Part shown: positions 17,852 through 27,731 of the stretch, in pieces | How positions within the stretch are numbered: the stretch's first letter is position 1 | Layout: each line of letters opens with the position of its first letter | DNA from: Capnocytophaga canimorsus | GTDB lineage: Bacteria > Bacteroidota > Bacteroidia > Flavobacteriales > Flavobacteriaceae | Assembly (NCBI RefSeq): GCF_002302565.1 | Contig: NZ_CP022382.1 | Span: 1 to 64,000, forward strand | Reading direction: 5' to 3' | DNA length: 64,000 bases | Notes under the pieces: generated by a model | Told to the model about the DNA's origin: nothing | Seen by the model: the letters and a program-made list of their open reading frames with translations, nothing else | Databases searched by the model: none | Translations under genes and position numbers: made by a program

Positions 17852-20437
17852 TTAATAATTGATATAAAGCCAACCTTGCCGATTGTACAATTCCTTATCA
17901 TCCAAAGTAAACGTATAGAAATAGGCTCCTTGAGGTAATTTTTTACCTTGCATATCGTGTCCTTTCCATTGATTTTTATATCCTTTGGTTTGATAGACCA
18001 ATTGCCCAAAACGATTATAAACTCGGAACCTATTGCTGGGATAGTGTTGCGAACGTACTATTTGGTAAGTATCATTTACGCCATCATCATTTGGAGTAAA
18101 AGCATTCGAAATTAGTACATAGTCTACAGAATTATCCATAGTATTAGGTAGGGTATCTCCATCCATATCGTCATCACAAACATCACCGATACCATCCCTA
18201 TCCAAGTCAGACTGGTCGGTATTGGGCGTTTTCGGACAATTATCTTCTGAATTTACAAGGGTATCGCCGTCAAGGTCTTCATCACAAACATCACCGATAT
18301 GATCTCGGTCAAAATCCTCTTGATTTGGATTGCTATTTTTAGGGCAATTATCGGTGACGTTGTTAATTTGGTCACCATCCCAGTCTTCATCACAAGCGTT
18401 TCCAATACCGTCATTATCCAAATCTTCTTGACTAGGATTATTCATTGTGGGACAATTGTCTTGACTATCAGGTATTCCGTCATTATCCGTATCTCCATCT
18501 TCTTCAACCTTAATATTTCCAGCGTTTACGGCTAAAAAAATATTATCTTCGGCAAGAATCATAAAACGTCCTTGCTCGGTTTTCATTGCATCGGTAACGT
18601 AAATTTGAGTTTTTCCAGTGTTAGGTACGTTTCTTTTTACTTCGATGGGAAACGAAACCCCTCCATCGGTAGAGAACCAAATCGATACCGTAGTGGTTTT
18701 AATATTGCCCTTATCGGTTTTTGCTACATCCCAAGTAAGGGAAGGTTTGCTGTTGATAGACCAAACCGTATCGTCATTATGAGAGGTAACGCGAAAAGGA
18801 CCTGCTTCGTTATCCACGGTAATGCGTAGGGTTTGATACACGGTATTTCCCGCTGTATTGGGGGTGAGTACCTTGCGATCGGAAACCACAAAAGCCCAGT
18901 CGAGAGTGCGCTTTACCGAAGATACCGTTTCCCAAGCCGAACCCACTTTAGGCATTGATTGTGTCAATTGTCCTGCAACAATACGTGAAAGACGTGGAAT
19001 GTAGCGTACTGGATTTTGGGTAGGAGGCAAAGGACGTGCCATTGCTCCACGCAATAATTTTGATGAAAAATTTTGTTGAGTAACAATACCATTATCAGCC
19101 TGTTCCCAAGCGTAATAAAGTACATCTGAATCGGCATCAGTTGCCTTTGCTTCCAATCGGTATGCGGTATTGGCAGGAATAATATAATCTTTTAAAGACT
19201 CAATTTGAGGGAGATTCCCCGTATTGCCCACCACAGTAGCACAGTGAGTGGTTCGTACGTAGTTCATAATATCGTACACGCTACGGTGATGGAAATAGAG
19301 GTCGGGTTGGCGTTGTACATTCTGTTGGTCAACCAATCCCGCATAACTCATTATGGTAGTACCACTTGCGGGTTCCATCTGCGACCCTGAATAATCATTC
19401 ACATACGAATACGTATGGTAAGCCCCCATTTGATGCCCTACCTCGTGAGCTACATAATGAATATCAAAAACATCAAAATCCATTCCCCATCGGAAAAAAA
19501 CCGATGAAAATCCTTTTCCTTTTTGAGTGTCCTTGCACGAGCAACCAATACAAGTAGCATTTCCGCCTTTATTGGCATTATGAAACAAATGCCCAACATC
19601 ATAATTTGAGTTTCCTATCTGACGATCAAGTACTTGTTGTAATACATCGGATTGTCCTAAGTGCCAATTATCATAATTTATATGCTCAAAAGGGTTTGTT
19701 GAACCTTGTTGCGTATAAAGCACAGAAGTGTCAGAAACTAACTCAAATTCAATTCCCATTTGAGATCGATACACCTCATTGATACGATTTATGGTAGCAG
19801 CTATCGCCGCCAAAGCATTTACTTTTCCTCCCCAAAAATTAACATACGAAGGGGTTGCTGCCACCGCAATACGAAACCTACGCAAATGATTATCCGTATC
19901 GAAAGCAATACGCTGAAAAGATGCTTGTTTTTCAGAGAGTTGGTTTTGAGTTTTACATAACAAAGGCGTTATTTCTCGATTTATATCGGCATTATATATT
20001 TTATAATTTTCTCCCGTAGCATCAGAAGGTTGTAAAAAAGTATATCCGTTAGGAGAGCGCATTACGGCATTAAGCCCCAAAGGTGTCCAAGTAAAACTAA
20101 TGGAGTACTGCTGATTTTCAGTACTAATTCCTTGGTAAGATTGAATTTCAGGGTGTTTTTCGGCTAACGTCTTGGAGAGTATTGAACTAGGAAATATACG
20201 AAAATGTAATAGATTACCCTCCGCATCAGGAATTTGTACTACAGACTGTTTTTTAGCCCAAGGTTTAACTTGTAGTTCATTAGCAAAAGCCTTTTTATCA
20301 AGCCGATAGAAAACATACCCAGTATCTGTTGGTTGACGCATCACTTGATGTATAGACCGCCAGTAGCTTTGTTGTGCTTTCAGTATAGGAATCGTAAAAA
20401 AAATAAACATTAATAACGCTAAAAAACGTTTTTTCAT
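17852..20437 (-). CDS. Secreted metzincin protease with type 3 thrombospondin repeats and type B T9SS sorting domain
   Basis: 861 residues in modules. Signal peptide ending LKAQ; propeptide-like region to about 200; reprolysin-like (M12) zinc protease with HEVGHQMGAYH (H331, E332, H335, H341) and a Met-turn TTIMSYAG; two beta domains; four thrombospondin type 3 calcium-binding repeats of the DxDxDGxxDxxDNCP type; and a C-terminal gliding-motility-associated (type B) sorting domain (NAFTPNDDGVNDTY, then FRVYNRFGQLVY and GAYFYTF). The protein should therefore be exported by the type IX system to the surface or medium. The start at 20437 is chosen for the signal peptide; the frame continues to 20482. 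The SprF-like gene follows after 29 nt. Confidence 0.92.
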   Translation of the reverse strand: MKKRFLALLMFIFFTIPILKAQQSYWRSIHQVMRQPTDTGYVFYRLDKKAFANELQVKPWAKKQSVVQIPDAEGNLLHFRIFPSSILSKTLAEKHPEIQSYQGISTENQQYSISFTWTPLGLNAVMRSPNGYTFLQPSDATGENYKIYNADINREITPLLCKTQNQLSEKQASFQRIAFDTDNHLRRFRIAVAATPSYVNFWGGKVNALAAIAATINRINEVYRSQMGIEFELVSDTSVLYTQQGSTNPFEHINYDNWHLGQSDVLQQVLDRQIGNSNYDVGHLFHNANKGGNATCIGCSCKDTQKGKGFSSVFFRWGMDFDVFDIHYVAHEVGHQMGAYHTYSYVNDYSGSQMEPASGTTIMSYAGLVDQQNVQRQPDLYFHHRSVYDIMNYVRTTHCATVVGNTGNLPQIESLKDYIIPANTAYRLEAKATDADSDVLYYAWEQADNGIVTQQNFSSKLLRGAMARPLPPTQNPVRYIPRLSRIVAGQLTQSMPKVGSAWETVSSVKRTLDWAFVVSDRKVLTPNTAGNTVYQTLRITVDNEAGPFRVTSHNDDTVWSINSKPSLTWDVAKTDKGNIKTTTVSIWFSTDGGVSFPIEVKRNVPNTGKTQIYVTDAMKTEQGRFMILAEDNIFLAVNAGNIKVEEDGDTDNDGIPDSQDNCPTMNNPSQEDLDNDGIGNACDEDWDGDQINNVTDNCPKNSNPNQEDFDRDHIGDVCDEDLDGDTLVNSEDNCPKTPNTDQSDLDRDGIGDVCDDDMDGDTLPNTMDNSVDYVLISNAFTPNDDGVNDTYQIVRSQHYPSNRFRVYNRFGQLVYQTKGYKNQWKGHDMQGKKLPQGAYFYTFTLDDKELYNRQGWLYINY

Positions 20438-20673
20438 AGTTTTACACATATATTGAGGATATATCTTACTTAGAAGTTGCAAATTTCGAGCTTTTTTAGA
20501 AAATACACCACAAAGACAAAAATTTATTTTAAATTTTGGAAGAAGGACAGAGTTACAAGCTACAAAAAAAACAAGGATAAAGTTTTAAAATCTACCAACT
20601 GAATTGCTTAGTAACCGACAACCATTTGCTTCTTTTTATCCTTTTAAATTTTATAAAAATCATTTTTATTTAT

Positions 20674-20681
20674 TACTTTTG
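20674..20681 (+). promoter_or_regulatory. Candidate -7 box for nusB
   Basis: TACTTTTG matching TAnnTTTG, 45 nt before the nusB ATG. No convincing TTG partner upstream. Confidence 0.4.
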
Positions 20682-20726
20682 CCCGCGTTAAAACAATTAT
20701 AATATTTTTTCAGAGTTCTTAAATCT

Positions 20727-21671
20727 ATGTTGACCAGAAGACATATCAGAGTGAAAGTAATGCAGGGAATTTATGCCCTCAAACAAAGTCAAAGCCAAAA
20801 TTTGGACAAAGAATTGAAGTTTTTACAACAAAGCATCGGTGAGATGAATCATCTTTATTTATTGTTACTTTCACTGCTTAAAGAACTGCATCAAATGGCA
20901 GAAAACCATATTGAAATTGGGCAGAAAAAATATTTAGCCACAGTAAAGGATAAAAATCCGAATCGTAAATTCATTCAAAATCAAATTCTTTTACAGATTG
21001 TAAACAATCAGCTTTTAGAAGAAGCTATTGTGGCAGCTAAAATGAACCGCTGGGATTTAGATGAGGAATACGTAAAAATTATCTACAAAAAAATCACAGA
21101 AAGTGATTTGTATCGGAATTATATGTCCGAAAAGCAAAACAGTTTTGAATCGGATAGAGATTTTGTGGTACAACTCTTCAAAAAAGTAATTGCTACGGAC
21201 GAAAAACTTTATGAATATATCGAAGACTTTAACCTTACTTGGACAGATGATCTTCCCATTGTAAATACCTATATCGTTAAGCTACTCAACAAAGTAGAGA
21301 CTGATACCCCCGAAAAATATTTTGTACCGAAACTTTTTAAAGATGATGAAGACAAAGCCTTTGCTAACGAACTTTTGAAAAAAACAGCTCTTAACGATGA
21401 ATCACTACAAGAAAAAATTAACGACAAAACCCCAAATTGGGACAAAGAGCGTATCGCCTCAATTGATAACATCATTCTAAAAATGGCCATTTGCGAGTTT
21501 TTAAAATTCCCTTCCATTCCAGTAAAAGTTACCCTTAACGAATACTTGGAAGTTGCCAAAGAGTATTCTACAGAAAAAAGTAGTATTTTTATCAACGGAA
21601 TTTTAGATAGCTTAGCCAAAGAACTTTCCGAAAGCGGAGAGCTCAAAAAAACAGGACGTGGTCTTTTGTAA
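20727..21671 (+). CDS. nusB: Transcription antitermination factor NusB
   Basis: 314 residues, roughly twice the enterobacterial protein, as is usual in Bacteroidota: an N-terminal extension (MLTRRHIRVKVMQGIYALKQ onward) and a C-terminal NusB fold with RIASIDNIILKMAICEFL and PVKVTLNEYLEVAKEYS. NusB with NusE (S10) binds boxA in rRNA leaders and supports antitermination. yajC follows after 38 nt in the same direction, probably in one transcript. Confidence 0.93.
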   Translation: MLTRRHIRVKVMQGIYALKQSQSQNLDKELKFLQQSIGEMNHLYLLLLSLLKELHQMAENHIEIGQKKYLATVKDKNPNRKFIQNQILLQIVNNQLLEEAIVAAKMNRWDLDEEYVKIIYKKITESDLYRNYMSEKQNSFESDRDFVVQLFKKVIATDEKLYEYIEDFNLTWTDDLPIVNTYIVKLLNKVETDTPEKYFVPKLFKDDEDKAFANELLKKTALNDESLQEKINDKTPNWDKERIASIDNIILKMAICEFLKFPSIPVKVTLNEYLEVAKEYSTEKSSIFINGILDSLAKELSESGELKKTGRGLL

Positions 21672-21709
21672 CAGAAAACAATTTATAACTTAATTTAAAT
21701 TCAATAAAA

Positions 21710-21994
21710 ATGGAAGTACTAAACCAATTTGCCCCCCTAATTCTAATGTTTGCGGTAGTTTATTTTTTAATGATTCGTCCGCAAATGAAACGCCAAAGGC
21801 AAGAGAAAAATTTTATGAACGAAATGAAAAAAGGCGATAAAATCATCACCAAAGGCGGAATTCACGGTAAAATCGTGGAATTAACCGATAATACTTGCGT
21901 GATTGAAACCTTAGCTGGAAAAATTAAAATAGAACGTTCTGCCATTTCTATGGAAATGTCAAGAAAGCTAAACGCCTCAGAAACTGAAAAATAA
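21710..21994 (+). CDS. yajC: Preprotein translocase subunit YajC
   Basis: 94 residues: one N-terminal membrane helix (PLILMFAVVYFLMI) followed by the conserved RPQMKRQRQEKNFMNEMKKGDKI and GGIHGKIVEL, the YajC signature. YajC associates with SecDF in the holotranslocon. A hairpin terminator lies 25 nt after the stop. Confidence 0.95.
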   Translation: MEVLNQFAPLILMFAVVYFLMIRPQMKRQRQEKNFMNEMKKGDKIITKGGIHGKIVELTDNTCVIETLAGKIKIERSAISMEMSRKLNASETEK

Positions 21995-22019
21995 CATTCG
22001 TGTTTTAAGTAAGCAAAAG

Positions 22020-22053
22020 AGCAACGATTTTCTTATGAAGTCGTTGCTTTTTT
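22020..22053 (+). terminator. Terminator of nusB-yajC
   Basis: Stem AGCAACGA (22020-22027) with TCGTTGCT (22041-22048), then a T-run. Confidence 0.8.
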
Positions 22054-22111
22054 ATTTATTATCAAATCGTGAAATTCACCCCGAAAACAAAAATTTATTG
22101 CGTTTTTTCCG

Positions 22112-22119
22112 TATCTTTG
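22112..22119 (+). promoter_or_regulatory. Candidate -7 box for phosphohexomutase gene
   Basis: TATCTTTG, 18 nt before the ATG at 22138. It lies inside the longer open frame that starts at 22069, which supports the shorter start. Confidence 0.45.
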
Positions 22120-22137
22120 CTACAAAAGTACAATTTT

Positions 22138-23856
22138 ATGGAAACTATGTTAGATAACAGCATTAAGGCAGCAAAATCGTGGCTAACGAATAGTTTTGAT
22201 GCCGAAACAAAACAAAAAGTACAAGAACTTTTAAACGGAAACCCAGAAGAATTACAAGAATCATTCTACAAGAATTTAGAGTTTGGAACTGGCGGAATGC
22301 GAGGCATTATGGGTATCGGGACCAATCGCATCAATAAATATACGCTAGGAAAAAACACTCAAGGACTGAGTAATTATCTAAAAAAATCATTTCCAAATCA
22401 GGAAATTAAAGTAGCCATTGCTTACGATTGCCGAAACAATTCGCAAACCTTGGCAAAGGTGGTTGCCGATGTGTTTTCTGCCAACGGAATTAAAGTATTT
22501 TTGTTCTCAGAACTTCGCCCAACCCCCGAGTTATCTTTTGCCGTACGCTATCTGCAGTGCCAGTGCGGAATTGTACTAACCGCATCTCACAATCCACCTG
22601 AATACAATGGGTATAAGGTATATTGGAGCGATGGTGCGCAATTGGTGCCTCCGCAAGACGGCGAGATTATGAAAGCTATTGAAAACATTAGTTTTTCAGA
22701 TATTTTGTTTGATGCTAACGAAAGCTTAATTGAAAAAATTGACGTTCAAGTTGATGAAGCTTTTGCCAAAGCGTCTATAGCAAATGGTAACTTTAATGCA
22801 CCACAAAAAGAAAACCTCAAAATTGTTTTCACTTCGTTGCACGGTACTTCAATTACAATGGTGCCACAGGTACTAAAACAAGCCGGATACACCAATTTAC
22901 ACATTGTAGAGGAACAAGCCGTTCCTAATGGAAACTTCCCAACGGTAAAATCACCCAATCCGGAAGAACCTGAAGCTTTGACTTTGGCTCTGAAAAAGGC
23001 AGAGGAAATCGGAGCTGATATCGTAATTGGAACTGACCCCGATTGTGACCGTATAGGAGTTGCCGTACGCGATCTTGACGGAAAAATGACCCTCCTCAAC
23101 GGAAACCAAACAATGGTTATGATGACCGATTTCTTACTCAAACGATACCAAGAAAAAGGATTAAAAGGCAATGAATTCATAGGGTCAACTATTGTTTCTA
23201 CTCCTATGATGAATGAACTTGCCATTGCCTTTGGTGTAGAATGCAAAGTGGGACTTACTGGTTTCAAATGGATTGCTAAAATGATACGTGATTTTTCCGA
23301 CCAACCTTTCATTGGGGGTGGTGAAGAAAGTTTTGGGTATATGGTAGGTGATTTCGTACGTGACAAAGATGCCGTTACCGCCACTCTATTGGCTTGTGAA
23401 ATTGCAGCAACGGCAAAAGCCAAAGGCAGTTCTTTCTACAAAGAGCTTGTTCAAGCTTACATTGATTATGGCTTTTTTAAAGAACGTTTGATATCTTTAA
23501 CCAAAAAAGGAATTTCAGGTTCGGAAGAAATTAACCAAATGATGAAAAACTTGCGCGAAAATCCGCTAAAAGAAATTAACGGAGAAAAAGTAACAATGAT
23601 AGAAGATTACCAAGCTTCAAAAGCACTAAACGTAATCACAGGCGAGGTAGAAACCATTGATATACCAAAATCAAATGTACTTATTTATTATACTGAAAAA
23701 GGAACTAAAATTGCAGCTCGACCCAGTGGTACAGAGCCAAAAATCAAGTTCTACTTCAGTGTAAATACTCCCTTGGATAGCATCGAAAATTTCAGTAAGA
23801 CTGAAAAACTATTGGAAGAAAAAATCGATGCTGTTATCAAAGACTTGAATCTGTAA
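22138..23856 (+). CDS. Phospho-sugar mutase (phosphoglucomutase/phosphomannomutase, PgcA-type)
   Basis: 572 residues of the alpha-D-phosphohexomutase superfamily, interconverting hexose 1- and 6-phosphates. The phosphoserine loop is [13 protein letters not shown] (S150), the metal-binding loop DPDCDRIG, the sugar-binding loop GGEESFGY, and the phosphate-binding loop [12 protein letters not shown]. Length and [16 protein letters not shown] near the N-terminus match the PgcA/PGM2-like group rather than ManB. The frame is open from a GTG at 22069, but that upstream part contains the promoter; the ATG at 22138 (or 22147) is chosen. manA is at 6292. Confidence 0.93.
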   Translation: METMLDNSIKAAKSWLTNSFDAETKQKVQELLNGNPEELQESFYKNLEFGTGGMRGIMGIGTNRINKYTLGKNTQGLSNYLKKSFPNQEIKVAIAYDCRNNSQTLAKVVADVFSANGIKVFLFSELRPTPELSFAVRYLQCQCGIVLTASHNPPEYNGYKVYWSDGAQLVPPQDGEIMKAIENISFSDILFDANESLIEKIDVQVDEAFAKASIANGNFNAPQKENLKIVFTSLHGTSITMVPQVLKQAGYTNLHIVEEQAVPNGNFPTVKSPNPEEPEALTLALKKAEEIGADIVIGTDPDCDRIGVAVRDLDGKMTLLNGNQTMVMMTDFLLKRYQEKGLKGNEFIGSTIVSTPMMNELAIAFGVECKVGLTGFKWIAKMIRDFSDQPFIGGGEESFGYMVGDFVRDKDAVTATLLACEIAATAKAKGSSFYKELVQAYIDYGFFKERLISLTKKGISGSEEINQMMKNLRENPLKEINGEKVTMIEDYQASKALNVITGEVETIDIPKSNVLIYYTEKGTKIAARPSGTEPKIKFYFSVNTPLDSIENFSKTEKLLEEKIDAVIKDLNL

Positions 23857-23877
23857 TCATAAATTTTCCATTTTAAT

Positions 23878-23915
23878 ACTGTCCGTAATTTAAACTATTT
23901 TTACGGACAGTTTTT
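23878..23915 (+). terminator. Terminator of phospho-sugar mutase gene
   Basis: Perfect 11-base stem ACTGTCCGTAA/TTACGGACAGT with a 12-base loop and T-run. Confidence 0.88.
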
Positions 23916-23928
23916 CAATTTTTTGCCA

Positions 23929-25764
23929 ATGAGTTCATACCTTAAACGATTCATTCCCTTTATACTTCCGTATAAAAAACACGTAGCGCTAAATATTGTT
24001 TTCAGTACGCTTTATGCCCTTTTCAGTGCTCTCTCATTTGTAGCATTAGTCCCTATGTTGGATATTATGTTCAACAAAGAAGCTACCAAAGTGTATGAAA
24101 AGCCGCTTTTCCCTGATGATTTATCAAAAATGGGCGATTACGCCAAAACATTACTCAATTATGAAATCACTCAGGTAGCAGGTAATAACCCTATTTGGGC
24201 TTTAGGAATGATGATAGGGTTGGTCATTACTATGTTTTTATTGAAAAACTTATTTAATTATTTAGCCATATTTTTCGTTACTTTCTTACGTAATGGTGTT
24301 TTAAGAGATTTACGCAACAAACTTTACAAAAAAGTTACCGAACTGCCTATTTCTTATTTTTCAGAACAACGCAAAGGCGATATTATTTCAAGAATTTCGG
24401 GAGATGTCAACGAAGTACAAAGTTCGTTTCTTTCCGTTTTGGAGCTTATTTTCCGAGAGCCTTTAACCATCATATTTTCCATTATGGCAATGTTGGCCAT
24501 TAGTGCCAAACTAACGCTTTTTGTTTTTATTTTTATCCCAATTTCAGGGTTAATTATCTCAAAAATAGGAAAATCTTTAAAAAAACAATCCACCAAAGTG
24601 CAGGAAGAACAAGGGCGCTTTCTATCCCTTATTGAAGAAACTGTGGGCGGACTTCGCATCATTAAGGCATTCAATGCTGAAAAAATTTTTAATAAGCGCT
24701 TTCAAGAGTCAACCCAACGCTTTCATCACTTTGCCAATAGCCTAATGAACCGACAAAATTTAGCCTCACCCGTGAGTGAGTTTTTAGGAATTTTGGTCAT
24801 TGCTATTTTACTTTGGTTCGGAGGGTCAATGGTTCTGATTGAAAAAACATTGGACGGCTCGGAGTTTATTGCCTTTATGGGGTTGGCTTACAATATTTTA
24901 ACCCCAGCAAAAGCCATAAGCCGTGCCTCATACGATTTGCGTAGAGGAAACGCTGCCGCTGAGCGCGTTATGGAAATTTTAGATTATCAAAGTCAAATTC
25001 AAGAAAAACCTAATGCCATTGATAAACCTAATTTTGAGCATTCAATGGTTCTCAAAAATATCACTTTTGCCTATGGTGAGCAAAATGTACTAGAAAATTT
25101 CTCATTAGAAATTCCTAAGGGGAAAACGGTCGCTTTGGTGGGACAATCTGGAAGTGGTAAAAGTACCATTGCTAACCTAATTACTCGTTTTTATGACGTT
25201 AACCAAGGGCAGATTTTGTTAGACGGCATAGATATCAAAGACTTAAAAATTGCTTCTCTACGCCGTTTTATGGGAATCGTTGCACAAGATTCTATATTAT
25301 TTAACGACACCATTAGTAACAATTTACGCATCGGAAAACCCGATGCAACACAAGAAGAAATCATTGCTGCGGCAAAAGTAGCTAATGCTTACGAATTTAT
25401 TCAAGATTTGCCTCAAGGTTTCGAAACCAATATAGGCGATGCTGGTAACAAACTCAGCGGCGGACAAAAGCAGCGTTTAAGTATTGCAAGGGCAGTTTTA
25501 AAAAATCCGCCAATTATGATTTTAGATGAGGCTACTTCAGCATTAGATACCGAAAGCGAACGACTTGTACAGAATGCTTTGGAAAATATGATGAAAAACA
25601 GAACTTCCATAGTAATCGCCCACCGATTGAGTACCATTCAAAATGCCGACCTAATCGTAGTGATGCAAAAAGGGAAAATTGTAGAGCAAGGTACTCACTC
25701 CCAGCTCTTAGCTAAAAAAGGAATGTATCATAAACTGGTAGAAATGCAATCATTCGGTGTATAG
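23929..25764 (+). CDS. ABC exporter, MsbA-like fused permease and ATPase
   Basis: 611 residues. An N-terminal type IV ABC exporter transmembrane domain with six helices and an ATPase domain with Walker A GQSGSGKST, signature LSGGQKQRLSIARA, Walker B with MILDEATSALD, and H-loop IVIAHRLST. The protein resembles MsbA-type lipid A or lipid flippases, but the substrate is not determined by sequence. The frame is open two codons further up, from a TTG at 23923; the ATG at 23929 is preferred. An ECF sigma factor gene begins 2 nt after its stop codon, so the genes are cotranscribed. Confidence 0.93.
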   Translation: MSSYLKRFIPFILPYKKHVALNIVFSTLYALFSALSFVALVPMLDIMFNKEATKVYEKPLFPDDLSKMGDYAKTLLNYEITQVAGNNPIWALGMMIGLVITMFLLKNLFNYLAIFFVTFLRNGVLRDLRNKLYKKVTELPISYFSEQRKGDIISRISGDVNEVQSSFLSVLELIFREPLTIIFSIMAMLAISAKLTLFVFIFIPISGLIISKIGKSLKKQSTKVQEEQGRFLSLIEETVGGLRIIKAFNAEKIFNKRFQESTQRFHHFANSLMNRQNLASPVSEFLGILVIAILLWFGGSMVLIEKTLDGSEFIAFMGLAYNILTPAKAISRASYDLRRGNAAAERVMEILDYQSQIQEKPNAIDKPNFEHSMVLKNITFAYGEQNVLENFSLEIPKGKTVALVGQSGSGKSTIANLITRFYDVNQGQILLDGIDIKDLKIASLRRFMGIVAQDSILFNDTISNNLRIGKPDATQEEIIAAAKVANAYEFIQDLPQGFETNIGDAGNKLSGGQKQRLSIARAVLKNPPIMILDEATSALDTESERLVQNALENMMKNRTSIVIAHRLSTIQNADLIVVMQKGKIVEQGTHSQLLAKKGMYHKLVEMQSFGV

Positions 25765-25766
25765 CT

Positions 25767-26306
25767 TTGGAAGAGCAAACACTCATAAAACAGTTAAAAG
25801 CCACAGAAACGAAGGCAAAGGCTTTTGAATATTTGGTGTCACACTACCAGAAAAAATTGTATTGGCATATCCGTCATTTAGTGCTTTCTCACGATGATAC
25901 AGACGATATACTACAAGAGACTTTTATCAAAGTTTTTAAAAGTATTGATTCTTTTCGGGAAGAAAGCAGTTTGTTTTCGTGGATGTACCGCATAGCTACC
26001 AATCAGGCACTTGATTTTCTCAAGAAAAAGGCACGTGAAAAGCATTGTAGCTTTGAAGATTTTCAACAAGAGCGCGTAACTCAGCTACAAAGTGATGTAT
26101 ATTTTGAAGGAGATGAAATTCAACTCAAATTACAAAAAGCAATTGCTTGTCTTCCCGAAAAACAACAAATTGTATTTAAAATGAAATATTTTGAAGAACT
26201 TAAATATGAAGAAATTTCGGCAATTTTAGGCACTTCGGTAGGAGCACTTAAAGCCTCGTATCATCACGCTGTGGAAAAAATTAAAATTTATGTAGAAAGC
26301 TATTAA
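25767..26306 (+). CDS. ECF-type RNA polymerase sigma factor
   Basis: 179 residues. Region 2 is visible as DDTDDILQETFIKVFKSIDSF and FSWMYRIATNQALDFLKKK, and region 4 as LPEKQQIVFKMKYFEELKYEEISAILGTSVGALKASYHHA (read in parts). The start is a TTG, 2 nt after the ABC exporter stop; the encoded (M)EEQTLIKQLKATETKAKAF aligns with normal N-termini of flavobacterial ECF factors, supporting it. The two following genes look like its regulatory partners. Confidence 0.9.
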   Translation: MEEQTLIKQLKATETKAKAFEYLVSHYQKKLYWHIRHLVLSHDDTDDILQETFIKVFKSIDSFREESSLFSWMYRIATNQALDFLKKKAREKHCSFEDFQQERVTQLQSDVYFEGDEIQLKLQKAIACLPEKQQIVFKMKYFEELKYEEISAILGTSVGALKASYHHAVEKIKIYVESY

Positions 26307-26336
26307 ACCTTAATCCATTTTTATCGTCAAACCAAC

Positions 26337-26819
26337 GTGAAGGAACATAAAGAACATATAAAATCGGGTATGAAAGCCCCTGAGCGATACTTTGATGCGT
26401 TCTACGAGCGTCTTGCAAAGCGCCTTGAGACGGATAAGCGAGAGTTTTCTCACGGATTTTCAGTTCCTAACGGATATTTTGAACAATCAAAAAAACAAAT
26501 TTACAAGGTTACGATTCGGCGAAAGGCTCAAAAAATGGCTCTTAAAGCAACATTGCGCTGGGTAGCCATCGCAGTAATTGTTGTTGCTGTTTCATCGTTT
26601 TTATTCTTAAAATCAATAACTTCAAAACAAATTATACTTACACAGCAAGAAATTAACAACTACGTAAATAATAACTTTAATGAAACGGATTTCTATTGGA
26701 TTTCACAAGAAATATCTATAGAAGATATTGAGGGCTTAGCGTTACCTCCTATAGAAAATCCAGAAATTATTGGGCAGTATCTATCCGAATATGCCTATAT
26801 GGAAAATACTGATTTTTAA
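26337..26819 (+). CDS. Single-pass membrane protein, putative anti-sigma partner
   Basis: 160 residues from a GTG start. A soluble N-terminal part (about 1-65, with KAPERYFDAFYERLAKRLE and VPNGYFEQSKKQI, two copies of a PxxYFDxF/PxGYFE-type motif), one membrane helix (about 77-96), and a periplasmic tail. This topology fits an anti-sigma factor that holds the upstream sigma factor, but there is no classical zinc-binding anti-sigma motif; the role is inferred from position. The gene ends 13 nt before the next start. Confidence 0.6.
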   Translation: MKEHKEHIKSGMKAPERYFDAFYERLAKRLETDKREFSHGFSVPNGYFEQSKKQIYKVTIRRKAQKMALKATLRWVAIAVIVVAVSSFLFLKSITSKQIILTQQEINNYVNNNFNETDFYWISQEISIEDIEGLALPPIENPEIIGQYLSEYAYMENTDF

Positions 26820-26832
26820 AATACTTAATCTT

Positions 26833-27267
26833 ATGAAAAACATTTTAATATTTTCTACTTTACTGTTTTGCTTTTGCAACGTATGGGGGCAGCATAATGA
26901 AAAATACGAGAAGATAAAATCATTAAAAATCGCCTATATTACTGAGAAGATTGACCTTACCCCACAAGAAGCTAAAGCTTTTTGGCCTATCTACAATAAA
27001 TATTCTGATAAAATTCACGAATTACACAACGGTGGGTTAGGAAAATGTCGTAAAACCGCTTCCGAAAAAGGCAATCAACTCAGTGAAAAAGAAGCCCTTG
27101 AGCTTATTGAAAAAGAGGAAGAAATAAATTTAGAAATTGTTAAAACTTCAAAAGAAATGAACTTACAGCTACTGAAAGTTATTTCCGCGAAAAAAATTGT
27201 TCTTTTGAAACAGGCCGAAAAGGAATTCCGTCATAGATTAATCAAACAATACAAGGAGCATAAATAA
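26833..27267 (+). CDS. Periplasmic Spy/CpxP-like sensor of ECF sigma system
   Basis: 144 residues with a signal peptide (ends NVWGQ) and a helical body containing LTPQEAKAFWPIYNKYSDKI, the LTxxQ-like motif found in Spy/CpxP-related proteins that are annotated in Flavobacteria as sensors of ECF sigma factors. Lies third in a sigma factor, membrane protein, periplasmic helical protein series, so likely senses envelope stress. The ATG at 26833 begins the signal peptide; the frame is open further up but overlaps the previous gene. Confidence 0.7.
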   Translation: MKNILIFSTLLFCFCNVWGQHNEKYEKIKSLKIAYITEKIDLTPQEAKAFWPIYNKYSDKIHELHNGGLGKCRKTASEKGNQLSEKEALELIEKEEEINLEIVKTSKEMNLQLLKVISAKKIVLLKQAEKEFRHRLIKQYKEHK

Positions 27268-27324
27268 TTTTGATTTAAATCGTTGCTAAAAGAAAAATGA
27301 ATTAAAAATAATTCTTTATTTTAT

Positions 27325-27354
27325 TTTGATTTTTTAAGGAAATTTTTATTTTTG
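27325..27354 (+). promoter_or_regulatory. Promoter for TRL-like lipoprotein gene
   Basis: TTTG 27325-27328, 18 nt spacer, TATTTTTG 27347-27354. It leaves a leader of about 80 nt before the ATG at 27440, longer than in most genes here. Confidence 0.6.
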
Positions 27355-27439
27355 TACCCTGATAGTTAGAGCTGAGTAAACTAATAAACAGGGAGTAACT
27401 GAAAATCCTTAAGAGTAGGGAACATTAAAATTCATTTTT

Positions 27440-27715
27440 ATGATTAAAAAATTTATCGCTGCTACTGTATTAGCAGTAACTTTGGCAAGTTGTTCTGTTA
27501 CTTTACCAGTAACTGCAACAAGTAACGGTGTAGGTAATAAAGTAGGTACTGCAAAAGCTACAGGTTACTTAGGGTTTTTATTCTTTGATGCTGATGCTTC
27601 TATTAGATCTGCGGCTAAAAATGGAGGAATTACAAAAATTTCTACTGTTGACATTAAACACTCTAGCATTTTAGGGCTTGTAGTTTCTTATGAAACCATC
27701 GTAACTGGAGAATAA
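27440..27715 (+). CDS. TRL-like small lipoprotein
   Basis: 91 residues. Lipoprotein signal ending LASC (Cys 18), then a compact body with the TRL-family pattern (GKATGYLGFLFFDADASIRSAAKNGGITKISTVD, in parts): a glycine-containing turn, hydrophobic strand, alanine-rich AAKNGGI segment and DIKHSSILGLV. The family is small, envelope-located and of unknown function. No acidic residues follow the Cys, so retention in the periplasmic leaflet is expected. Own promoter and terminator. Confidence 0.75.
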   Translation: MIKKFIAATVLAVTLASCSVTLPVTATSNGVGNKVGTAKATGYLGFLFFDADASIRSAAKNGGITKISTVDIKHSSILGLVVSYETIVTGE

Positions 27716-27731
27716 TTCTATTTTTTATGAT

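Noticed and set aside
22746..23423. Long open frame of 225 codons on the minus strand inside the phospho-sugar mutase gene
   Set aside because: Mirrors a conserved gene on the other strand; its composition is a shadow of that gene's codon use and it matches no family.
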